Below are positions 19,822 through 28,820 of a stretch of 64,000 bases of DNA, one piece after another; the stretch's first letter is position 1; each line of letters opens with the position of its first letter. Under the pieces are notes generated by a model that was given only the letters and a program-made list of their open reading frames with translations, searched no databases and was not told the DNA's origin. Location of the stretch: contig NZ_JAAORI010000004.1 of assembly GCF_017696075.1 (NCBI RefSeq), positions 291,647-355,646 of the forward strand, given 5' to 3'. The position numbers were made by a program, and so were the translations under genes. This DNA is from Prochlorococcus marinus XMU1411 (GTDB lineage Bacteria > Cyanobacteriota > Cyanobacteriia > PCC-6307 > Cyanobiaceae).

Positions 19822-20571
19822 CTAAGACTCTAAATACCTTTTCTGGCCATCTTCAAAAAAATCCTTTTTATTCCATACTTCGATTACATCTGGGAAGTGT
19901 TTTTCCATACAATTATCACAAACCCCATGACTGAATCTAATATCACTAATTTTCGAAAGATATTTTTCTAAATGCATCCAATCGCCCTCCTTATTTTTCA
20001 CTTCTCTGCAATATGAACATACAGATAAAATCCCTTCCTGTTTATGCAAATTAGACAATGCATCTAGCAAATTTAATGACTTTTTTCTAAGCTCTAAAAA
20101 TGAAACTATTTGCTTGGATAATAATTCCATAATATTGAATTGTTGTGTAGTTAGATTTCCTGGCTTTCTATCTATTACACAAAGAGTTCCAAGCTTATTA
20201 CCATCACTATTTCTAAGGGGAAAACCTGCATAAAAACGAATCTTTGGGTCTCCAGTTACCAATGGATTATTTATAAATCTTTCATCTTGGAAAGCATCAT
20301 GAATAATTAATGGACTATTTTCTTTTATTGCATGTGTACAAAAAGACCAATCCCTTCTAGTTTCTGATATTTGAAGTCCTATTTTGGATTTAAACCATTG
20401 TTTATCTTTGTCTACCAAAGTCATTAAAGAAATAGGCACATTACAGGTTGTAGCCGCAATTTTTGTAATATCGTCATAACATGATTCTGGCTTGGTTCCC
20501 AAAATCCTATATTCTGCTAAAGCTTTTAATCTTCTTTCCTCTTCTTCTTTTTTTGATACAAGATTCTGCAT
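19822..20571 (-). CDS. GAF-domain sensor protein with C-terminal Cys motif
   Basis: The 249-aa protein has a GAF domain at about residues 20-160 (NVPISLMTLVDKDKQWFKS, FCTHAIKENSPLIIHDAFQD, FYAGFPLRNSDGNKLGTLCV), of the group seen fused to diguanylate cyclases, but no catalytic domain follows. After a helix, a VCSYCRE ... GVCDNCMEKHFPDV segment supplies four Cys as CxxC pairs, a likely zinc or redox site. Ligand and partner are unknown. Confidence 0.85.
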   Translation of the reverse strand: MQNLVSKKEEEERRLKALAEYRILGTKPESCYDDITKIAATTCNVPISLMTLVDKDKQWFKSKIGLQISETRRDWSFCTHAIKENSPLIIHDAFQDERFINNPLVTGDPKIRFYAGFPLRNSDGNKLGTLCVIDRKPGNLTTQQFNIMELLSKQIVSFLELRKKSLNLLDALSNLHKQEGILSVCSYCREVKNKEGDWMHLEKYLSKISDIRFSHGVCDNCMEKHFPDVIEVWNKKDFFEDGQKRYLES

Positions 20572-20687
20572 TAATCTTCACCAATAATTAAAACTTTAAA
20601 ATTAAAGTTTCTTCAAAAAACTTTTTCCCTCTAATACTTAATAAAAAAAAGATAAACTTATTGATTTGTTACTTATTGATTAGTTAC

Positions 20688-21920
20688 TTAATGTTTTAAC
20701 TTTGACACTGCCATCCCAGCAATCCATCCACTTGTCCAACAATGTTGGAAATTAAATCCACCTGTGATCCCATCAACATCTAAAATTTCTCCAGAAAAAA
20801 ATAATCCTGGACAAATTAAGCTCTCCATACTTTTAAAATTCACTTCATTAACTTTTACGCCTCCAGAAGTAACAAATTCCTCTCCAAATGGTCCTTTGCC
20901 CGAAATTATATATTTGTCCTTCATTAGAATATTTATCATTTTCTCTCTTTCATCCGCTAGTAAATCAGCCCACTTTTTCTCTTTATCAATACCTATTTTA
21001 TTTAATAAAAAAATCCATAATCTTTTTGTTAATAGTGGAACAGGTCTACTGTTAATTAGATTAACCTTCCCTTTATTTAATCTTAAATATTTAACTTTTT
21101 CTTCTAACTCCTCATAACTTAAAGCAGACCATTTAATGATTAGATTAAATTTATATTTTTTGCTATAAAGTTCCCTTGCTGCAATTGATGAAAGTTTTAA
21201 TACTGCTGGTCCACTAAAACCCCAATGAGTTATTAGTAAATCGCCTCTATTTTGAAAATTCTTATTATTTAATTCAATTTCTATATCTATTCCCTTTATC
21301 GATACCCCACTACATTCATCCAAATTTGGTTCTTTTGTAGAAAAAGTAAAAAGCGATGGCACAGGTTTAACAATATTATGTCCAAGATTTTGAGCTAATT
21401 TATATCCGCTTGGATTACCTCCAGTTGAAAGAATAATATTTTTTGAAGCTACCTTTGCTTTCTTAAGACTAAAAATATTGAATATATTATCTGGAGTTTT
21501 TGAAATTTCTTTTACAAAAAATTTTGTTAATATTTCTACGTTTTTTGATAAAGCACTTTTTCTCAAACAATCAATAACATCTGAAGAAGAATTAGACACT
21601 GGGAATACTCTTAGATCTTCCTCAATTTTTAATTTTAACCCTTTTTTCTCAAACCAATCGTATACATCTCCAGCAGCAAAACGATTAAATGATTCCAAGA
21701 GCTTAATTCCACCTCTCGGGTAATTCTCAATTAGTTCATTCGGTATCCATGTCGCATTAGTGACGTTACATCTTCCCCCTCCACTAATCCTTACTTTCTC
21801 CATAAGTTTTGAAGTGCCTTCAAGAATTATTATTCTTTTAACTCCATTTTCAGCAGCAGTTATTGCTGTCATGAAACCTGCTGCACCGCCTCCAATAACT
21901 GCCAAATCAAAAGGTTCCAA
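20688..21920 (-). CDS. HI0933/BaiN-family FAD-dependent oxidoreductase
   Basis: The 410-aa flavoprotein begins with DLAVIGGGAAGFMTAITAAE (dinucleotide-binding GxGxxG), then KVRISGGGRCNVTNA, LSTGGNPSGYKLAQNLGHNI, THWGFSGPAVLKLS, and the C-terminal FFSGEILDVDGITGGFNFQ, all hallmarks of the HI0933-like family. Its physiological substrate is not established. Monocistronic by spacing. Confidence 0.9.
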   Translation of the reverse strand: MEPFDLAVIGGGAAGFMTAITAAENGVKRIIILEGTSKLMEKVRISGGGRCNVTNATWIPNELIENYPRGGIKLLESFNRFAAGDVYDWFEKKGLKLKIEEDLRVFPVSNSSSDVIDCLRKSALSKNVEILTKFFVKEISKTPDNIFNIFSLKKAKVASKNIILSTGGNPSGYKLAQNLGHNIVKPVPSLFTFSTKEPNLDECSGVSIKGIDIEIELNNKNFQNRGDLLITHWGFSGPAVLKLSSIAARELYSKKYKFNLIIKWSALSYEELEEKVKYLRLNKGKVNLINSRPVPLLTKRLWIFLLNKIGIDKEKKWADLLADEREKMINILMKDKYIISGKGPFGEEFVTSGGVKVNEVNFKSMESLICPGLFFSGEILDVDGITGGFNFQHCWTSGWIAGMAVSKLKH

Positions 21921-22104
21921 AAACTTATTATTTATTATGCTTCAATCTGATAATAGCAAGGAGTTACAAAGAAAAATTACTCCAAAAACCATAAAAAATA
22001 AATAAAAAACTTAAAAACTACATAACAAATAGCTGCAATTCAATAATTTTTAAATTTCTAAAAAAATCAACGCAGTCGTTATTTTTATGCTTTAACTTGA
22101 TTAA

Positions 22105-22341
22105 ATGAGTCTAATATTTTCTTACGTTAAATATTCTGAGGCCAGTTTTCCTATGACTGGTCAATATACTGCTCTTCTTTTAATAACTTCTGTTATTTGG
22201 GTTCTACTTTGGTTTGGATATAGACAAAATAAGATAAATGATGAGATCAAGAAAAAAGAAAAAGAAGAAAGAATTAATGCGAAAGTTCAAAGAAGAAAGA
22301 AGTTAGAGAGTTTGTACCCTACAAATAAAAAAACTGTTTAA
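22105..22341 (+). CDS. Small membrane protein with charged tail
   Basis: 78 aa: one helix (YTALLLITSVIWVLLWFGYR, about 21-40) followed by a highly charged, coiled-coil-like tail (KKKEKEERINAKVQRRKKLE) ending in LYPTNKKTV. Such one-helix proteins are common in picocyanobacteria, and their function is unknown. Confidence 0.6.
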   Translation: MSLIFSYVKYSEASFPMTGQYTALLLITSVIWVLLWFGYRQNKINDEIKKKEKEERINAKVQRRKKLESLYPTNKKTV

Positions 22342-22361
22342 AATTGATTATTTTAGAAAAT

Positions 22362-22460
22362 ATGACAAAAAATAATTTCAAATCACTAATTCAGTACTTA
22401 CCAGGGATTTTGATTCTTATTTATGTATTCTTTTTAGCATTTACTCAATTTATAAAATAA
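22362..22460 (+). CDS. 32-aa membrane peptide
   Basis: ATG-started 32-codon ORF 20 bp after the preceding gene. One hydrophobic helix (YLPGILILIYVFFLAFTQF, residues 12-30). Tight placement and clean composition support a real microprotein, but homology cannot be judged by eye. Confidence 0.45.
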   Translation: MTKNNFKSLIQYLPGILILIYVFFLAFTQFIK

Positions 22461-22481
22461 AATTTCTAAAAATTATTCGTT

Positions 22482-23354
22482 TTGATTGGAATCCTTTCTG
22501 CTTTTGGAGCTGCTACATCTTGGACATATGCGTGCTTTATTTGGCGCGCGCAAACTCAAAAATATAAATCAATAGATATTAATTTAACAAAAAATATAAT
22601 AGCTTTTTTAATTTTTATACCTGCTTTTATCAATCTAAGTTCTACAACTACATTAAAAAACATATTTATACTACTAATTAGTGGAATAATAGGTATTGGT
22701 TTAGGTGATACTTTCTATTTAAAGTCACTACAAACAATTGGTACAAGAAAAACTTTATCTATAGAAACTCTTTCTCCGTTAATGGCAGCTTTGTCAGGAG
22801 AATTTTTTATTAATGAAAATTTAACAACTAAATCATGGGTTGGAATAATTATAGTAACGATTGCGCTATTCATAATTCTAAGAAAAGGTAGCGATTTTAA
22901 AGAGGAAAACTCATCTTTCTCAGAAAAAAATAACTTTAAGATTTTTGCTTTTCCTTTTTTATCAGTTTTATGTGCTGTTCTTGGAGGTCTTTTATCAAGG
23001 ATGGTTTTCCTTCAAAGCAATTTATCTCCTTTCCTTACAACTGAAATAAGATTATTAGGTGCAATAATTTTTTTGATTAGTCTAAAAGGATTTAAGATTA
23101 ATTTTTTCTTAAAAAACATAGAAAAAAAACAAAAAAAAAAATTTTTGCTTTCAATACTTCTTGGAACAAATATAGGAATATTGCTACAACAAGTTGTTTT
23201 TAAAACCCTTCCCATAGGAGTAGGATGGGCTTTATTAAGCACATCTCCAGTAATTTCCTTATTTTTTGCTAAGAATGAGGAAAGAGAAATTACCAAAAAA
23301 ATAATATTTTTTACTTGTTTTTTATTTTTTGGCTTGACACTAATAATTCTTTAA
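22482..23354 (+). CDS. EamA/DMT-family permease
   Basis: 290 aa, about ten hydrophobic helices arranged as two EamA repeats. First repeat includes GIIGIGLGDTFYLKSLQTIG and ETLSPLMAALSGEFFINENL; second repeat includes GTNIGILLQQVVFKTLPIGVGWALLSTSPVISL. Start is TTG 22482, because no ATG precedes the first helix. Members export amino acids or nucleotide sugars; the substrate here is unknown. Confidence 0.85.
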   Translation: MIGILSAFGAATSWTYACFIWRAQTQKYKSIDINLTKNIIAFLIFIPAFINLSSTTTLKNIFILLISGIIGIGLGDTFYLKSLQTIGTRKTLSIETLSPLMAALSGEFFINENLTTKSWVGIIIVTIALFIILRKGSDFKEENSSFSEKNNFKIFAFPFLSVLCAVLGGLLSRMVFLQSNLSPFLTTEIRLLGAIIFLISLKGFKINFFLKNIEKKQKKKFLLSILLGTNIGILLQQVVFKTLPIGVGWALLSTSPVISLFFAKNEEREITKKIIFFTCFLFFGLTLIIL

Positions 23355-23432
23355 TCTCAGTGTTAATGTAAAAAATACTCATGTTAATAGAAATCAGATT
23401 AAATAAAATTAGCCTATAAACACTCAGAACCA

Positions 23433-23549
23433 ATGAAAATTTTAAAGAAAAAAAGACTCGGCACAATGGAGGTTTATGTAATTTTTCTAAGCTGTATTTA
23501 TGCAGGCTTTATAGGTTATAAATCTCTCTTAAATGTATTATTTACTTGA
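23433..23549 (+). CDS. 38-aa membrane peptide
   Basis: ATG-started. A basic N-terminus (KILKKKRLG) precedes one helix (VYVIFLSCIYAGFIGY, residues 14-29). It converges with the small acidic-tail protein at 23552, only 2 bp apart. Function unknown. Confidence 0.5.
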   Translation: MKILKKKRLGTMEVYVIFLSCIYAGFIGYKSLLNVLFT

Positions 23550-23551
23550 AA

Positions 23552-23686
23552 TTAATTAATTCTTTCTAATGATTTAATCAACTTACCTCCATCTTGGTCA
23601 TCATCATCGTTAGAAGCAAAAAATAAAAAAAATATCCCTAGAGAAGCTATAGATAGCGAAATTGACAATACAGAAAGCTCATCCAT
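23552..23686 (-). CDS. 44-aa membrane protein with DDDDQDGG tail
   Basis: One hydrophobic helix (residues 4-24) is followed by an acidic DDDDQDGGKLI motif and a short tail. The same layout occurs in the 60-aa product at 24821 (DDNNDDQDGGMLIP), so these are two members of one family. An acidic D/N-rich loop could bind cations, but that is inference. Confidence 0.6.
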   Translation of the reverse strand: MDELSVLSISLSIASLGIFFLFFASNDDDDQDGGKLIKSLERIN

Positions 23687-23806
23687 AAATTAGAAATTTT
23701 TTTTATGATAAACGAAAAAAAATAAAAGACAGTAAAGAAATACACATTCTAGAAAATAAGAATTTCTTTTATTTGTAAAATAAAAAAATATATCCGAACT
23801 ATTTTC

Positions 23807-24082
23807 GTGAAAGTTCTAATATCTTCCCCCTGTAGTGCAAGCGTAATAATTCAGTATGGAATAAAAAGTTGGCCTATTTGGGAATGTGAGCCAAGCAAAT
23901 TTCAATGGAATTACGATGATAGGGAAATTTGCTTAATTATTGAAGGTCAAGCGAAAATAAGTACCCAAAACGGTGACATTTACGAGATTAAAGCTGGAGA
24001 TCTTGTTGAGTTTCCTGCTGGACTTAACTGCGAATGGGAAGTAACCAAAAGTATTAAAAAACATTATCGATTGGGTAGCTAA
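23807..24082 (+). CDS. Single-domain cupin (DUF861/EutQ-like)
   Basis: 91 aa with GTG start. A compact beta barrel is suggested by SWPIWECEPSKFQWNY, EICLIIEGQAKISTQNGDIY and GDLVEFPAGLNCEWEV, close to DUF861 proteins related to ureidoglycine/EutQ cupins. The usual metal His residues are poorly kept (E-x-C in place of H), so catalysis is uncertain. Confidence 0.75.
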   Translation: MKVLISSPCSASVIIQYGIKSWPIWECEPSKFQWNYDDREICLIIEGQAKISTQNGDIYEIKAGDLVEFPAGLNCEWEVTKSIKKHYRLGS

Positions 24083-24173
24083 ATTTAAGAAAAAAGATTT
24101 TTTCTTCTTTACTGTTAAGACAATGTAGATAAAATATGGTTAATAAATAATTTTCAAGAAGGAAACTAATATT

Positions 24174-24344
24174 ATGCCTTTTACTGATCAAGAATATTTT
24201 GAGGTTATTGAAAAAAACGAAATAGTAAAAAAGGCTTTTGAAAATATTAAGCAAATTTGCATTGATTTACAAAAACAAACAAATTGTCCTGAAGAGGATC
24301 TAAAAGATTTTCTTGAATTTATTTCTAAACAATGGAATAAGTAA
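24174..24344 (+). CDS. 56-aa acidic helical protein
   Basis: Starts ATG 24174 after AAGAAGGAAACTAAT, a good ribosome-binding site. Helical and charged, with two Cys (QICIDLQ, TNCPEED). No family is recognised. Its coding sense is opposite to a spurious AT-rich minus-strand ORF here. Confidence 0.55.
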   Translation: MPFTDQEYFEVIEKNEIVKKAFENIKQICIDLQKQTNCPEEDLKDFLEFISKQWNK

Positions 24345-24407
24345 TAATTAACAAGCCTTTTAAAAACTAAATTAAAATTTCAATTTAGTTTTCTGACACA
24401 ATAAGTT

Positions 24408-24539
24408 CTAATCTAATTCCTTTTTTGGTTTTGTATTGATACTGGAAGTTCCCTTAGCAGCAGAAACGAAGAAAAAGAAGCCTACAATTCCTGAGATACC
24501 AAATATCGCAGCCAAAGGATCAAAAGTAAAAGAAAACAT
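24408..24539 (-). CDS. 43-aa membrane protein
   Basis: I start at ATG 24539 (MFSFTFDPLAAIFGISGIVG) rather than at the upstream in-frame ATG at 24590, because the helix (residues 8-27) then sits near the N-terminus as in neighbouring microproteins. The tail GTSSINTKPKKELD is basic. The size is like small photosystem subunits but no signature fits. Confidence 0.5.
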   Translation of the reverse strand: MFSFTFDPLAAIFGISGIVGFFFFVSAAKGTSSINTKPKKELD

Positions 24540-24820
24540 AGAATTTATAAAATCAAGATAAATAATAGTTTTTGAATCAAAATTGTACAATTATTGTTAA
24601 GTATAAAAAATAACAATCGCGCGATTCATTATGTCATTATTAGTTTCTCAGTAGGTTTAAGAAAATTATTATTCAAATTGATTTTAAGAATTAAAATATC
24701 AATACATACCAAAGATCTATTCGTAGGACAGAAAAAGTTTTTAAAGAATATTTATAGAAATATTGAATCCCCCTGCCCTAAGGATCCACAATTATTGTTT
24801 CTTTAGATTAGTATCAATCT

Positions 24821-25003
24821 ATGACAGAATTTTACACAGCTTCTTCCTCAGTAAGTCCTATTACGGCGATATTATGGTGTCTTTACCCAATAGCTGTTCT
24901 TGTAATTATTGAGTTACTTCTTGGAGGCGGGTTTGATGATGACAATAACGACGATCAAGATGGTGGAATGTTGATACCTGCCTACTCTAAATCAAACGTT
25001 TGA
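24821..25003 (+). CDS. 60-aa membrane protein with DDQDGG tail
   Basis: One helix (ITAILWCLYPIAVLVIIELL, residues 14-33) then GGGFDDDNNDDQDGGMLIP. Shares the D-rich DQDGG-x-L-I motif with the protein at 23552. Likely thylakoid or plasma membrane; function unknown. Confidence 0.65.
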   Translation: MTEFYTASSSVSPITAILWCLYPIAVLVIIELLLGGGFDDDNNDDQDGGMLIPAYSKSNV

Positions 25004-25050
25004 AAATATATTAAATTTTAAATTACAAACTTTTAAAAAAGTCCAGTAAA

Positions 25051-25191
25051 TTGACTATTAATTTCGATACAACTCTTTTTTCCCTAATAATACTAACTAT
25101 TCTTATTATATTTTCTCTTTCCTCGCTTGTCTTAAGGACCCTCAAAGAAGGTAGAAAGGCTTTAACAGAAATTAATAAGGATAGATTATAA
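25051..25191 (+). CDS. 46-aa membrane protein, TTG start
   Basis: Reading TTG at 25051 gives one clean helix (TLFSLIILTILIIFSLSSLV) and a charged tail (RTLKEGRKALTEINKDRL). This composition is far more protein-like than the 100-aa minus-strand ORF covering the same bases, which I treat as a shadow. Confidence 0.55.
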   Translation: MTINFDTTLFSLIILTILIIFSLSSLVLRTLKEGRKALTEINKDRL

Positions 25192-25441
25192 ATATCACAA
25201 ATAAAATTTAACAATATAGTAATTTTCCCTAAATTTATTAAAAACTTAGATTTATAAGTTTTAAAACTAAAAAATATATTCCCTATATATAAAAACTTTT
25301 CCTTATAAAAGTTTTGGGAAATCATAAAAAACTCAAATAAATACTAGAATTTGTATGATTACTAAGTTAAACAATTACCAATCCATTGATATACCTTTTT
25401 TGTGAAAGGCCTTCTATTAGTAATTACTTTAATAAATAAAC

Positions 25442-25537
25442 ATGCACCTAAATTCTTTACTTTATATTTGCTCTATATCTTTATTCATTTATATAATGGC
25501 TTTATTTTGGAGAGACTTACCAAATCAAAAAAAGTAA
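25442..25537 (+). CDS. 31-aa membrane peptide
   Basis: ATG-started, one helix (LLYICSISLFIYIMALFW, residues 5-22) and a short tail RDLPNQKK. One of the many one-helix peptides in 22-43 kb. Coding status is plausible but not certain. Confidence 0.4.
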   Translation: MHLNSLLYICSISLFIYIMALFWRDLPNQKK

Positions 25538-25623
25538 ATAAATAAATAATTAATATTAATTTTGTTGCTTATCAAAATAAATTTAGTTATTAATTTAATA
25601 TTGGATTTCATTTTTTTACATAA

Positions 25624-25788
25624 ATGCTGAAAGAATCTTTAAATAACAATAATAAAAATATATTCCCAGAATCTACGAGTATTGCAAAAGAAAAGATGAT
25701 TTGCAAAGACGGATTCTGTTCATTACCAAATCAAGATGAGATCGCAAAAAAAGATTCAAATGATATGAATTTATTTGATCCTATTTAG
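25624..25788 (+). CDS. 54-aa soluble protein with CKDGFCSLP motif
   Basis: Polar protein with the sharp motif MICKDGFCSLPNQ (residues 25-37). The C-x4-C pair may form a disulfide or bind metal. The rest is low complexity (NNNNKN, acidic tail). I believe this motif recurs in other picocyanobacterial small proteins, which a search would confirm. Confidence 0.6.
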   Translation: MLKESLNNNNKNIFPESTSIAKEKMICKDGFCSLPNQDEIAKKDSNDMNLFDPI

Positions 25789-25857
25789 TAAATAAATAAC
25801 ATTTTGATAAATTGAAGATTAAATTGAGAATGGTAAATTCATTAAATTTTTTAATTA

Positions 25858-26193
25858 ATGCTTAATAAGCTTTTAAATTCATATAAAGAGTTTTGGATTA
25901 AAGCTACAGAATTTAACGGATTCACATCTCGATCGGACTGGTGGTTAGTTCAATTAGCGAATTTTATAATTTCTTTCCTAACTATCCCAATATTTTTAAA
26001 AACTTTTGGTTTCAACGCTTATGGAATAGTTTGTATCATTCCTCAAATAGCTATTGATATTAGAAGAATCAGAGATTTTGGAAAAGATTGGAAATGGATC
26101 TTTATTAATTTAATACCTATCTTCGGGTGGATCTTGTGGTTTATCTGGTTAGGCTTTGGCAAGACTGGTAAAGGAAAAAATAAACTTATATAG
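25858..26193 (+). CDS. DUF805 membrane protein
   Basis: 111 aa: LLNSYKEFWIKATEFNGFTSRSDWWL, hydrophobic helices, DIRRIRDFGKDWKWI and a G-W-I-L-W-F-I-W helix ending GFGKTGKGKN. The F-x-G-R/T-x-S-R-x-x-W-W and R-R-x-R/H-D-x-G signature is DUF805. Function unknown. Confidence 0.82.
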   Translation: MLNKLLNSYKEFWIKATEFNGFTSRSDWWLVQLANFIISFLTIPIFLKTFGFNAYGIVCIIPQIAIDIRRIRDFGKDWKWIFINLIPIFGWILWFIWLGFGKTGKGKNKLI

Positions 26194-26204
26194 AAATTAA
26201 CTTT

Positions 26205-26522
26205 TTAATTTTTTCTTTTTTTAAAATCTACATATCTTATCTTATTTCTTAACTCTATTTGTTTTTCAAGCATTCTAAACACATGCATCTCGCATTCGGT
26301 TAATTTAAGAAACTGATCGAGTGTATCTTTATCTTCCTCATCAAAATTCTCGAAAACTTCTGAGATAGCAATCTTATTAAGAGAAATAAAATCCTCTGCG
26401 ACATCTAGTGGGTTCTTACCTGAGTCGAAATCCTGAAAAGCTTCATAAGAATTAAGTTCTCTCGTTAACCATTTAAACCATGGTTCATTTTTATTATATT
26501 TTTTATTAATGATTTTTTTCAT
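26205..26522 (-). CDS. Small conserved protein, paralogue of the 15471 gene
   Basis: 105 aa, acidic and helical. It aligns with the product at 15471-15737 over about 75 residues, ending in FLKLTECEMHVFRMLEKQIE. The two copies lie 11 kb apart, one among core genes and one among accessory genes. Converges with the DUF805 gene. Confidence 0.65.
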   Translation of the reverse strand: MKKIINKKYNKNEPWFKWLTRELNSYEAFQDFDSGKNPLDVAEDFISLNKIAISEVFENFDEEDKDTLDQFLKLTECEMHVFRMLEKQIELRNKIRYVDFKKRKN

Positions 26523-26732
26523 GAAAAAATATTTACTAGTTTAATCATTATTAGTTATTCATTCTTTGACAGCTGTAAAATTACTTATTTTTAAAATTAA
26601 TTAAATATAAACCTTATTTATTTTTTGAAAAAATAAATAAATTAATTACCTATAAAACATGGTAAAGAATAAGTATTTATCATTCATTGTTTTGTTTATA
26701 AGATAGTTAGGATTGAATTTTATTGAAGAACA

Positions 26733-26870
26733 TTGTCAATTCCATTTTATGACTTACCTACATCTCCAATTTTAATAATTGGTGCTCTTGGTATTGCAGT
26801 AAGAATAGCAGTTTTTTTTGTTTCTTATCAGAAATATTTTAGTTCGCCTTTAAACAAAGAACTTCCATAG
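26733..26870 (+). CDS. 45-aa membrane protein, TTG start
   Basis: From TTG 26733 the frame encodes SIPFYDLPTSPILIIGALG and then a helix continuing IAVRIAVFFVSYQKYF. There is no ATG in frame. The protein-like composition and small loop DLPTSP support it, but the start is uncertain. Confidence 0.45.
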   Translation: MSIPFYDLPTSPILIIGALGIAVRIAVFFVSYQKYFSSPLNKELP

Positions 26871-27031
26871 AAAAAAAGACTTAATTAAGGAACAAAAACT
26901 ATAAATTAAAGATTAAAAAAAATAGAACAAGATTTAAAAAATTTATAAAAATTACTTTTTTATAGATGACTTAATAATCTCGAATTCAAGATCTTAATTT
27001 TTTAATCGAGAATTATGGTCTATAAGGAGTT

Positions 27032-27187
27032 ATGGATAAAGATCATCTTATTGAGTTAATTTCTAATAGCCTGCTTTACGATAGTAAAGACTCTGAATCA
27101 ACTAGGAATCTTAGTGATTTTAAAAATTACTTAGAAAGGTTAAATCTAGAACAATTGAGAACTATGTCTAAAGAATTTATTCTTTAG
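27032..27187 (+). CDS. 51-aa protein, paralogue of the 48339 gene
   Basis: ATG 27032 follows TAAGGAGT, a strong ribosome-binding site. MDKDHLIELISNSLL and a C-terminal LERLNLEQLRTMSKEFIL match the 51-aa product at 48339-48494 (MDKEHLIDLISNSII ... LNLNQLRIISKEFIL), with only the middle diverged. Same length in both. Function unknown. Confidence 0.65.
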   Translation: MDKDHLIELISNSLLYDSKDSESTRNLSDFKNYLERLNLEQLRTMSKEFIL

Positions 27188-27270
27188 TATGATGTAAAAA
27201 AATATTTTATTATCTATAAAATAATCAATACTTTTTAGAATTATTATTTCACAATATAAATTAGAGAAAT

Positions 27271-28377
27271 ATGCCCAAAGTTAATAGAAGTAGTTTTTTA
27301 ATAAAGCCATTTCTAAAAAGAAATAATTTTAGAGCTTTCTTGCAAATTGCTTCTACCATATTCCCCATAATTTGTATTTGGTTAATTGTCTACCAAATAC
27401 TAAATCAACCTTTTTCATCATTGATAAAAGGTTTTTTACTGATACCTATCATTTTTCTTCTAACTCTATTCTCATCTAGAACATTCTCATTAATGCATGA
27501 TTGTGGTCATAATTCTCTTTTTGCAAAACGGAAATTAAACCGCTTTTTTGGATTTTTACTTGGCTTAGTTAATGGAATTCCCCATAAGTCATGGTCTATT
27601 GATCATGCATTTCATCATAGAAATAATGGGAATTGGGAAATTTACAAAGGTCCGATAGATGTTTTAAGTCTTGAAGAATATAATAAACTTACAAAAAGAG
27701 AGCAAATATTTTATAAAGTAACTCGAAACTGGTTGATGCTTTTCCCTGGCGGTTTTTTTTACTTAGTTTTAAAACCTAGATTAGGACTTATTATTATTAT
27801 TTTTAATTTCACTAAAGATGTATTGGAAGAGATTTTTATCAAAATAAAAAACAGAGAAATTTCTAAACTTTTAGCTATAAATTCAAGAGTCAAACCACCT
27901 TTTTCTGATTATGGAGATAATTTTAGTGAACTATGTGAATTAATTATCAATAACATAATAGTAATAATAGGGTGGTTTTTTATGTGTAAATGGTTGGGGT
28001 TAGTTTTTTTCTTATCATTTTATTCATTGGTATTAACCTTATCAGCAGCAATTTTAATATGTGTTTTTTTCGTTCAACATAACTATGAAAATGCATATGC
28101 TAAAAATTCAAAAAATTGGGATATTATTGATGGAGCGATTTTAGGTAGTAGTAATTTAGATATCCCTAATTGGCTAAATTGGTTTTTAGCAGACATATCC
28201 TTCCACAGTATCCATCATCTTTGTGAGAGAATACCAAATTACAACTTACGTGCTTGTCATAAAGCAAATATTCATTTACTCCAAAAATCAAAGTTCTTAA
28301 AATTAACAGATTTTCCAAACTGCTTCAAATATATTATTTGGGATAATAAAAATGAAAAATTAATTCCAATAAGTTAA
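27271..28377 (+). CDS. Fatty-acid desaturase-family membrane enzyme
   Basis: 368 aa with multiple hydrophobic helices and the three histidine boxes of membrane di-iron desaturases: LMHDCGHNSLF, DHAFHHRNNGNWE and FHSIHHLCERIPNYN. A VQHNYENAYAKNS segment precedes the last box. Likely desaturates or hydroxylates an acyl lipid (or carotenoid) in the membrane with ferredoxin as donor; exact regioselectivity is unknown. A second, clearly different desaturase is at 29953. Confidence 0.83.
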   Translation: MPKVNRSSFLIKPFLKRNNFRAFLQIASTIFPIICIWLIVYQILNQPFSSLIKGFLLIPIIFLLTLFSSRTFSLMHDCGHNSLFAKRKLNRFFGFLLGLVNGIPHKSWSIDHAFHHRNNGNWEIYKGPIDVLSLEEYNKLTKREQIFYKVTRNWLMLFPGGFFYLVLKPRLGLIIIIFNFTKDVLEEIFIKIKNREISKLLAINSRVKPPFSDYGDNFSELCELIINNIIVIIGWFFMCKWLGLVFFLSFYSLVLTLSAAILICVFFVQHNYENAYAKNSKNWDIIDGAILGSSNLDIPNWLNWFLADISFHSIHHLCERIPNYNLRACHKANIHLLQKSKFLKLTDFPNCFKYIIWDNKNEKLIPIS

Positions 28378-28380
28378 TAC

Positions 28381-28533
28381 CTAATTCAACCTTCTTCTCA
28401 ATTTTCTTTTTAGTGGAATACTGCTATATGCATGAGTACCAATAGATGGAGGCAAGTCATTCTTTAAAGGATGCATAAATGCATTTGCCATACTCTCTAA
28501 CATTTTCGAAAGCCAATTAATTACTGAGTTCAT
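28381..28533 (-). CDS. 50-aa small protein
   Basis: ATG-started, amphipathic helix at the N-terminus (VINWLSKMLESMANAFM), then DLPPSIGTHAYSSIPLKRKL and a basic end. It lies 3 bp after the convergent desaturase stop. The LPPSIG-x-x-x-Y-S-x-x-P segment looks conserved in style; no family assigned. Confidence 0.55.
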   Translation of the reverse strand: MNSVINWLSKMLESMANAFMHPLKNDLPPSIGTHAYSSIPLKRKLRRRLN

Positions 28534-28820
28534 GTGAAAATCTAAAAGTGTACCTTTATATCATCTAACTAAATTTTTGAAAAGTAAATCAGTCTTTATG
28601 CTGATTTTTTTAAAGATTGCCTTATAAAATAATTCTAAATAGTAAAATTTATTATTTCCTTTTATCTTTTAAAAAAGACTATAACTGCTTTTTTAAAGGT
28701 AAATCCAAGTACAATATAGATTTAGTAAATAATACTTATTTTTTCTAATTCACTTAATAAATCAAATAATTGAAGATAATTTCGTGCTATATCTCTATTC
28801 CAAATAAATCTAACAATATT
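28534..28820 (+). other. AT-rich spacer
   Basis: 287 bp with no supported gene. A TTG at 28770 is in frame with the following gene but would only add a poor N-terminus. Confidence 0.4.

Noticed and set aside
24594..24806. 70-codon plus-strand ORF from TTG
   Set aside because: No motif, no ribosome-binding site and random-looking basic composition; probably chance in AT-rich DNA.
25023..25325. 100-codon minus-strand ORF
   Set aside because: Low-complexity AT-driven translation; the plus strand carries a cleaner 46-aa membrane protein from TTG 25051.
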